6,017 nt of DNA, taken from NCBI GenBank assembly GCA_002432085.1, contig DJFN01000251.1:13276-19292 (forward strand), in the 5' to 3' direction. This document shows, piece after piece, positions 1 through 4,697 of the stretch. The translations under genes were made by a program, and so were the position numbers. Source of the DNA: Flavobacteriales bacterium UBA5871 (GTDB taxonomy: Bacteria; Bacteroidota; Bacteroidia; Flavobacteriales_D; Crocinitomicaceae). Under the pieces are notes generated by a model. It saw only the letters and a program-made list of their open reading frames with translations, had not been told where the DNA came from and ran no database searches. How positions within the stretch are numbered: the stretch's first letter is position 1; every line of letters starts with the position of its first letter.

Positions 1-349
1 CGTTGAACACACGCGACAATGGCTGACGCAAACGAATGCTGATCGCCCACTCGCCGCCCATGCGACGGAAAACGTCCACGTTCTCTACTTCGTGCATGGT
101 TTTGATGTAGGCTTCGATGGCCGTTGTCTGCAAGCTGCCCATTTCCTGTCCCGGACGGTATAACCCTTTGCGTTTCAGACGCTGTAACAATTCTTCTTCC
201 GTAAGGAAAGCGTTTTCGTCGATGGCGTTGATGGTGACAACAGGCGGTTTGACCTGCGCCTTGTTCTGCTCATTGGCCGCAAAGCTCAGCAGCACGATCA
301 CCGAAATGACCGCAAAAGCCCAGGATCCTATGCGCAGCCAGCGTTTCAT
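1..349 (-). CDS. ftsQ: Cell division protein FtsQ, N-terminal part (3' end outside window)
   Basis: The first 116 codons are visible. FtsQ is a bitopic inner-membrane protein of the divisome; in other bacteria it links FtsB/FtsL to the rest of the machine. Seen here: a short basic N-terminus (MKRWLR), one hydrophobic segment at about residues 7-25, then an extracytoplasmic region from about residue 37 that fits a POTRA domain. That region has the FLTEEEL stretch (48-54), the amphipathic run around IEAYIKTMHEVENVDV (78-93) and RLRQPLSRVF (106-115), which resembles the 'QR.PI.RV' end of POTRA domains in Bacteroidota FtsQ. The ATG at 349-347 overlaps the TGA of murC (ATGA), so translation is probably coupled. 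No Shine-Dalgarno motif precedes it. The identification rests on topology, the POTRA-like pattern and the position after murC; FtsQ is poorly conserved, but no other family fits this slot. Confidence 0.9.
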   Translation of the reverse strand, partial: MKRWLRIGSWAFAVISVIVLLSFAANEQNKAQVKPPVVTINAIDENAFLTEEELLQRLKRKGLYRPGQEMGSLQTTAIEAYIKTMHEVENVDVFRRMGGEWAISIRLRQPLSRVFN

Positions 350-1737
350 CGGCTATTGGATTTGAGTTGTTCTTTCAATGGCAACACGAGGCGATCGATG
401 TCGCCTGCACCGATCGTGAGCACGACGCCGGAAGTCACGCCTTTGCTCCATTCGAGCACTTCCTGCGGTGTGAGCAACAGTTTGTCGTCGACAGCAATTT
501 CTTTCAGGAGCTCGTCGCTGGTAATGCCTTCGATCGGCTCTTCGCGGGCCGGATAGATGGGCATCAGGATGACTTTGTCGAGCTTGGATAATTCGTCGGC
601 AAAACCGGGCATGAAGTCGCGTGTTCGCGAGTACAGGTGCGGCTGAAAAATGCCCGTAATGTGACGTGTCGGATAGAGCATACGCACCGAATCGATCAGC
701 GCGGAAATTTCCGTCGGATGGTGCGCATAATCGTCGATATAAACGAGCTTTTCCTTGCGGACATGGTATTCAAAACGACGTTTCACGCCTTTGAACGTGC
801 GCAGTCCGTCGAGGATCTCTTCTTTCTTCAATCCCAGCTCGATGCACATGGCGATCACGGCAATCGCGTTCTCACAGTTGTGAATGCCGGGTAATCCCAG
901 CTCGATGCCTTTCCAGTCGACCCCCGGACCTTTCAGATCGAAGAAGAAATGGCCGTCGACCGAGCGCAGGTTTTTTCCGTTGTAAGCGGCCGCTGCTGCG
1001 TTCACGCCGTAAGTAATGTGATTATGCGTTACGCCTTTAGCTGGTGGTGCCGGCTGGATCGGCAGGTTCCATTTCCGGACGATAAAGCCTTCGTCGTTGT
1101 GCTTGTCGGAATAGGTCTGGAAAGCCTGTTTGAAGCTTTCTTCGTCTCCGTAAATATCGAGGTGATCCGGGTCCATAGCCGTAATGATGCTCGCATACGG
1201 CGATAAACGCAGGAACGAGCGGTCGAATTCGTCGGCTTCGATCACCGTGAGCTCGGATTCGGTATCGATGATCACATTCGAATGGAAATTGCTGGAAATT
1301 CCGCCGAGGAAGGCCGAACATTTGTGGCTCGACTGCGACAAGACGTATGCCAGCATGGTGCTTGTGGTGGTTTTTCCATGCGTTCCCGCCACACCGATGC
1401 CTTTGCTGGTACGCGTGATGAGTCCGAGTACTTCGGAGCGTTTCAGGACGTGGTGCTGTTGCTGGAAGTATACCAGCTCGCCCATATTCTTAGGAATGGC
1501 CGGCGTGTAAACCACCATGGTCGATTCCGTATCCTTGAACGCTTCCGGAACCGCTTCGCCGAGGTCGTCGAAGTGAACATCCATTCCTTCCGCGATCAAT
1601 TCGTCGGTGAGCGGCGACGGCGTTTTATCGTAGCCGGCAACAGCGTAGCCTTTCGCATGGAAATAGCGCGCCAGTGCCGACATGCCGATTCCGCCGATGC
1701 CGATGAAGTAAATCCGTTTTACGTCTTCGAATGTCAT
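346..1737 (-). CDS. murC: UDP-N-acetylmuramate--L-alanine ligase MurC
   Basis: Cytoplasmic ATP-dependent ligase that joins L-alanine to UDP-MurNAc, the first step of stem-peptide synthesis. At 463 residues it has the usual MurC length, and all three Mur-ligase domains are present. The N-terminal Rossmann domain has the UDP-binding GIGGIGMSALA (13-23). The central ATPase domain has the P-loop GTHGKTTT (118-125), EADEFDRSF (167-175), DPDHLDIYG (189-197) and GIHNCENA (284-291). The C-terminal domain has DDYAHHPTE (335-343), FQPHLYSRT (364-372) and GAGDI (443-447). The AHHPTE motif is typical of MurC and separates it from MurD/E/F. The ATG at 1737-1735 is chosen because the Rossmann strand begins eight residues later and only a purine tract lies upstream. 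The gene follows murG after a 101-base gap holding an inverted repeat, and its TGA overlaps the ftsQ start. No active-site loss is seen. Confidence 0.98.
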   Translation of the reverse strand: MTFEDVKRIYFIGIGGIGMSALARYFHAKGYAVAGYDKTPSPLTDELIAEGMDVHFDDLGEAVPEAFKDTESTMVVYTPAIPKNMGELVYFQQQHHVLKRSEVLGLITRTSKGIGVAGTHGKTTTSTMLAYVLSQSSHKCSAFLGGISSNFHSNVIIDTESELTVIEADEFDRSFLRLSPYASIITAMDPDHLDIYGDEESFKQAFQTYSDKHNDEGFIVRKWNLPIQPAPPAKGVTHNHITYGVNAAAAAYNGKNLRSVDGHFFFDLKGPGVDWKGIELGLPGIHNCENAIAVIAMCIELGLKKEEILDGLRTFKGVKRRFEYHVRKEKLVYIDDYAHHPTEISALIDSVRMLYPTRHITGIFQPHLYSRTRDFMPGFADELSKLDKVILMPIYPAREEPIEGITSDELLKEIAVDDKLLLTPQEVLEWSKGVTSGVVLTIGAGDIDRLVLPLKEQLKSNSR

Positions 1738-1752
1738 TTTTTTCTTTTTTTC
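1738..1752 (-). promoter_or_regulatory. A-rich leader directly upstream of murC
   Basis: On the coding strand the 15 bases before the murC ATG are all purines: G, seven A, G, six A. There is no Shine-Dalgarno core. Bacteroidota commonly start translation without Shine-Dalgarno pairing and favour A-rich, unstructured leaders, so this tract probably serves as the ribosome landing site. It also lies immediately 3' of the G/C-rich palindrome and would keep the start codon out of that structure. The role is inferred; the tract itself is seen directly. Confidence 0.55.
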
Positions 1753-1838
1753 TCCCCCTTTGGAGGGGGATTAAGGGGGAGGATTTTCCTAACGAATTTG
1801 GTTTGCCACCCTCCTCATTCCTCCCTCAAGGGAGGAGG
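1752..1838. repeat. Composite inverted repeat between murG and murC
   Basis: Two G/C-rich modules of about 30 bases face each other across a spacer of about 25 bases. Module 1 (1752-1782) can pair TCCCCCT (1753-1759) with AGGGGGA (1764-1770), or alternatively CTCCCCCTT (1752-1760) with AAGGGGGAG (1773-1781). Module 2 (1809-1838) pairs TCCTCCC (1819-1825) with GGGAGGA (1830-1836) around a TCAA loop, or alternatively CCTCCTC (1810-1816) with GAGGAGG (1832-1838). The reverse complement of module 2 resembles module 1 along most of its length, so the whole unit is a large imperfect palindrome with nested hairpins. It begins on the base after the murG stop codon. From memory, similar C5/G5 palindromes are scattered between genes in many Bacteroidota, so this is probably a dispersed REP-like element. 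Neither hairpin is followed by a T run in the murG direction, so it is not a standard intrinsic terminator. Confidence 0.75.
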
Positions 1839-2942
1839 TTATTTCTTACTCACATTTTCAATCACATCCGCAATCGCAGCCGTTGCATCCGGCTTGGCCA
1901 TTGCGCGGATGTTTTCAGCTAAACGATTGCTTCTCGTTTCGTCTTTTAATAGTTCGAAAGCGGCGTTCATGACCGCTTCTTTGGCTTCACTGTCTTTAAT
2001 CAGGATGGCCGCATCGTTTTTCACGAGCGCCATGGCGTTTTTGGTCTGATGGTCTTCCGCAACGTTCGGCGACGGCACCAGGATGATCGGTTTCCCAACG
2101 AGGCACAATTCCGAAATGGACAAAGCGCCCGCTCGTGAAACGATCATATCCGCCAGTGTGTAGGCCGCGTCCATTCGCGCGATAAAATCCGTGAGCACAA
2201 CAGTTGAAACCTGTCGCTTGGCGAGCTCGTTGCGCATCGATTCGACATAGTATTTACCGCATTGCCACAAGACCTGCACCTGTTCGCCTTCGTAGCGGTC
2301 GAGCGCGTTCAGCACGCTTTCGTTCAGCGTTCTCGCGCCCAGGCTTCCACCGATAACCAAAATGGTCTTGCGGTTCGGATCGAGATCGGGAAAGTGCGCG
2401 AATGCTTCCGCTCTCGAGAGATGCAATTCTTTCAACTCCTGGCGCACCGGGTTTCCTGTAAACCGGATCTTTTCCGCCGGAAAAACGCTTTCCAGCCCTT
2501 CGTAGGCCGTACAGATCGCCGAAACGCTTTTCGACAGCAGGCGGTTCGTTTTGCCCGGGAAGGAATTCTGTTCCTGCACTACCGTCGGGATTTTCAGGCT
2601 AGTTGCCATTTTCAGAATAGGACCGCTGGCGTAGCCGCCCACTCCGATCACGACTTCCGGTTTGAACTGCTTCAAAATGCGGCGTGCTTTCAGCAGACTT
2701 TTAGCCAGCTTGAACGGCAAAGCAAAGTTCGACAGCGTCAGCTTTCTTTGCAGACCAACGATCGGCAATCCGACGATCTCGTAACCGGCAGCCGGCACTT
2801 TTTCCATTTCCATTTTACCTTCGGCACCCACGAACAGGATCTGCGCTTTGGGATTCCGTGCACGCAGCTCGTTGGCAATGGCAATGGCCGGGAAGATGTG
2901 TCCGCCCGTTCCGCCGCCTGATATGATGACTCTGCTTATCAT
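1839..2942 (-). CDS. murG: UDP-GlcNAc:lipid I N-acetylglucosaminyltransferase MurG
   Basis: Peripheral membrane GT-B (family GT28) glycosyltransferase on the cytoplasmic face. It moves GlcNAc from UDP-GlcNAc to lipid I to make lipid II, the substrate of FtsW. The length of 367 residues is normal. The N-terminal domain carries the glycine-rich SGGGTGGHIFPA (8-19) with the conserved histidine H15, then IGVGGYASGP (99-108), QEQNSFPG (123-130) and GNPVR (163-167). The C-terminal donor domain has the second G-loop GGSLGA (198-203), SRAGALSISEL (269-279) and the AEDHQTKNA stretch (295-303), which fits the UDP-GlcNAc binding region. The start is unambiguous: the codon just before the ATG is an in-frame TGA (2945-2943), so no longer form exists. 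An AAGGAA motif lies 8 bases upstream. Unlike its neighbours, the gene overlaps nothing, with 106 bases on the ftsW side and 101 on the murC side. Confidence 0.98.
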   Translation of the reverse strand: MISRVIISGGGTGGHIFPAIAIANELRARNPKAQILFVGAEGKMEMEKVPAAGYEIVGLPIVGLQRKLTLSNFALPFKLAKSLLKARRILKQFKPEVVIGVGGYASGPILKMATSLKIPTVVQEQNSFPGKTNRLLSKSVSAICTAYEGLESVFPAEKIRFTGNPVRQELKELHLSRAEAFAHFPDLDPNRKTILVIGGSLGARTLNESVLNALDRYEGEQVQVLWQCGKYYVESMRNELAKRQVSTVVLTDFIARMDAAYTLADMIVSRAGALSISELCLVGKPIILVPSPNVAEDHQTKNAMALVKNDAAILIKDSEAKEAVMNAAFELLKDETRSNRLAENIRAMAKPDATAAIADVIENVSKK

Positions 2943-2950
2943 TCAGTTTG

Positions 2951-2956
2951 TTCCTT
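2951..2956 (-). promoter_or_regulatory. Shine-Dalgarno-like site of murG (AAGGAA)
   Basis: The coding strand reads AAGGAA, then 8 bases, then the murG ATG, a standard spacing. It is the only convincing Shine-Dalgarno-like motif before any complete start in this window: the starts of the small gene, ftsW, murC and ftsQ have none. Since murG cannot be reached by stop/start coupling from ftsW across a 106-base gap, an independent initiation signal makes sense. In Bacteroidota such motifs contribute less than elsewhere, so its real strength is uncertain. Confidence 0.45.
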
Positions 2957-2993
2957 ATTTCATTCTCTAAGCGATATGCCGAAGCAAAAAAAC

Positions 2994-3007
2994 AATATCG
3001 CGATATT
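2994..3007. repeat. Perfect 14-bp palindrome in the ftsW-murG gap, followed by a T tract
   Basis: AATATCGCGATATT is a perfect dyad. In the direction of transcription it is followed by one G and then seven T (2992-2986). As RNA it would form only a five-pair A/U stem around a CGCG loop, so it would be a weak terminator despite the T run. As duplex DNA the uninterrupted symmetry would suit a dimeric DNA-binding protein. The rest of the 106-base gap shows no exact match to the Bacteroidota TAnnTTTG promoter element. Function is unknown; the symmetry is seen directly. Confidence 0.5.
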
Positions 3008-3048
3008 AGTTTTGGGGTTGATTATTCTTGAAATCCTAACTCCCCATT

Positions 3049-4224
3049 TTATTCAAACACATTTGCTGCCGCAGCCGGCTGATCGGATTGCTGACGCTGC
3101 GCAATTCCCTGGACAATCCCGATGGAAACGCACGCCATGATCATCGCCGATCCTCCCATGGCCAAAAACGGCATGTTCTGGCCTGTCACCGGGAAAATCC
3201 CCGTGCAGACCATCATATTTACTGCTGCCTGCGACAACAACAGAATGCCGATGCCGAGACAGATATAGGTTTCAAACAAGTTCTCCGCCCGAAGTGCGAT
3301 CCGCATGATCCTGTAAAGCAGAATCAAATAGAATAGCACCAGGAAAACGGCTGCTATCAATCCGAATTCTTCCACGAACGAAGCGAAAAAGAAATCGGCG
3401 TAGGCTTCCGGAATGAATTCCTTCACTTTTCCGTTCCCGACGCCCTGACCGAGCAATCCGCCGTGGTAAATGGCCTGCTCGGCGTTATTAGCCTGCAGGT
3501 TGCCCGGCGCATCGATATCGGAGGAATTATCGTAGCGGTTCGTGATACGGTTCATCCACGTTTCGTAGCGCGGAAGGATGTTGAGGTCCGGCAAAGCCTT
3601 GTGTACACCGACGACCATAAAAAAGAGCAGAATTCCGCCGCAAACAACCGTGAGCATTTTCCCGATCGGCACCCGACCGAGGAACAGCAGTATGAAGCAA
3701 ATCATAAACATAATGGCCGCCGTTGAGAAGTTATCTTTCACAATCAATCCACAAATAATCACAATCGGCGCCATGATCGGCAGGAATCCGTCTTTCCACG
3801 AATGCAGCAATTCCCGTTTCTTGGTGAGCAGACGGGCGAGGTATATCAATAAGGCCAGCTTGGCAAAATCCGAAGACTGGAAGGTCAGTCCCACAAACGG
3901 AATCTTCACCCAGCGGCCGGCTTCGTTTACTTTCGTTCCGAAGAACAAGGTAAAGATCAGCAGGGCGATGGCGGCGTAGAAGATGATCTTCGACATCCGC
4001 GATATGTATTTCGGATCTTTCTTGTGGACCCAATACATGGCCAGAACTGCCAGAACGATGTAAATAAAGTGCTTAAACAGGTATTTGAACGGCGTTCCTC
4101 CTTCCATCTTCACGAGGATAGGCACAAAGCTGTATACGCTCACCAGCGAGAAGCCGAGGAGGATCAGCGTGAGCACCCAGATGACGAGGTCGCCTTTGAA
4201 ATATTTCTGTATAAACTGAATCAT
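3049..4224 (-). CDS. ftsW: Septal peptidoglycan glycosyltransferase FtsW (SEDS family)
   Basis: Polytopic inner-membrane SEDS protein that polymerises lipid II into glycan strands at the septum together with a class B penicillin-binding protein (FtsI). The 391 residues contain about ten hydrophobic segments, starting near 14-34, 49-65 and 80-96, and end in a short polar tail. Family landmarks are TFQSSDFAKLALLIYLA (114-130, the usual QPSE-type motif), DNFSTA (164-169), the extracytoplasmic loop ending PEAYADFFFA (272-281) and PVTGQNMPFLAMGGSA (345-360). D277 in PEAYAD matches the catalytically essential aspartate of SEDS polymerases (E. coli FtsW D297 by motif). FtsW is preferred over RodA because of the dcw context. 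The start overlaps the stop of the preceding small gene (ATGA) and has no Shine-Dalgarno motif, so it is probably translated by coupling. Variants such as QSSD and AMGGSA probably reflect lineage rather than loss of function. Confidence 0.96.
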   Translation of the reverse strand: MIQFIQKYFKGDLVIWVLTLILLGFSLVSVYSFVPILVKMEGGTPFKYLFKHFIYIVLAVLAMYWVHKKDPKYISRMSKIIFYAAIALLIFTLFFGTKVNEAGRWVKIPFVGLTFQSSDFAKLALLIYLARLLTKKRELLHSWKDGFLPIMAPIVIICGLIVKDNFSTAAIMFMICFILLFLGRVPIGKMLTVVCGGILLFFMVVGVHKALPDLNILPRYETWMNRITNRYDNSSDIDAPGNLQANNAEQAIYHGGLLGQGVGNGKVKEFIPEAYADFFFASFVEEFGLIAAVFLVLFYLILLYRIMRIALRAENLFETYICLGIGILLLSQAAVNMMVCTGIFPVTGQNMPFLAMGGSAMIMACVSIGIVQGIAQRQQSDQPAAAANVFE

Positions 4225-4691
4225 TTAGTACCGTTTAAGCGAACGAACGCTTCAAAATCCGCCAGTTTGGTTTTCCATTCGTTTCCTGCCACCGTGAACA
4301 GCAAAATGTGCTTCGCCTGTTTCACCGATCGCAGGATGGTTATTGTTTCTTCCAGGGTTTCCGTTGCTGTAAGCAAACGCATTGGTCCCATCACATCGCC
4401 GGGAATGCTGATCTGCGCACAGTCGTATTGTCCGCACCAGGCCAGCGAGCGCATGCTTTCCGGATCGACCTGCGACAGCTCCTTTATCAGCTCTTCGTTG
4501 CCGAGCCAGAATACAGGGAACGGGAACGTCGTCAGCGTAGCCGAAAGCTCATTCACCGACGGATTGTACCAGGCAAACACGTCCATACCCCACAGCTTGC
4601 CCAACGGGCGCAATGAGTGGCTTTCAGCCTGTTTCAGGCCTTCCTGACGTGCAGCCAGCAGACGGTTGTCCGTTACCTTGGTGTTTTCCAT
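4221..4691 (-). CDS. Small protein resembling a degenerate MurD C-terminal domain
   Basis: I do not recognise this 156-residue protein by name. It is soluble-looking, with no signal peptide or membrane segment. From residue 25 to about 150 it tracks the C-terminal domain of the adjacent MurD (MurD numbered from the window edge): H25/H303, L27/L305, K32/K310, G35/G313 without a gap, then V46-N47/V325-N326, L53/L332, P59/P338, VFWLG (60-64) over VWIVG (340-344), G87/G370, and an ungapped stretch A109/A390, E114/E395, R121/R402, K124/K405, LL 130-131/411-412. The order of predicted strands and helices also agrees. The catalytic motifs are gone: DSKATN becomes WYNPSV-like, there is no DKG, and SPACASFD becomes TVAGNEWK-like. 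There is no P-loop or central domain. It lies 6 bases after murD and overlaps the ftsW start by 4 bases. Inference: a non-catalytic paralogue that may bind or regulate a Mur ligase. Real coding status is supported by the tight fit between its neighbours. Confidence 0.85.
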   Translation of the reverse strand: MENTKVTDNRLLAARQEGLKQAESHSLRPLGKLWGMDVFAWYNPSVNELSATLTTFPFPVFWLGNEELIKELSQVDPESMRSLAWCGQYDCAQISIPGDVMGPMRLLTATETLEETITILRSVKQAKHILLFTVAGNEWKTKLADFEAFVRLNGTK

Positions 4692-4697
4692 GACGGC

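Noticed and set aside
1752..1838. Intrinsic terminator after murG
   Set aside because: The hairpins are strong, but in the murG direction neither is followed by a T run; the tract after the second hairpin is A-rich on the coding strand. murC-ftsQ must also be transcribed from upstream or from an unseen promoter.
1282..2049. 255-codon open frame on the plus strand spanning the murC-murG gap
   Set aside because: It lies antisense to the well-supported murC and murG and reads through the palindromic repeat, giving glycine/proline-rich sequence there. No family resemblance. It is a shadow of minus-strand codon bias.
2262..2921. 219-codon plus-strand open frame antisense to murG
   Set aside because: Fully inside murG, no recognisable domain, and composition is typical of an antisense shadow rich in F, H, R and Q.
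2943..3048. Promoter for murG
   Set aside because: I looked for the Bacteroidota TAnnTTTG element with an upstream TTTG-type box on the minus strand and found no exact match, so I do not annotate a promoter.
4024..4647. 207-codon plus-strand open frame opposite ftsW and the small gene
   Set aside because: It overlaps two genes joined by an ATGA coupling and has no coherent protein features; a shadow frame.
4221..4691. Reading the small gene as a pseudogene fragment of murD
   Set aside because: The frame is open over its full length, the stop is precisely joined to the ftsW start, and hydrophobic core positions are kept, which fits selection for a protein and not decay.
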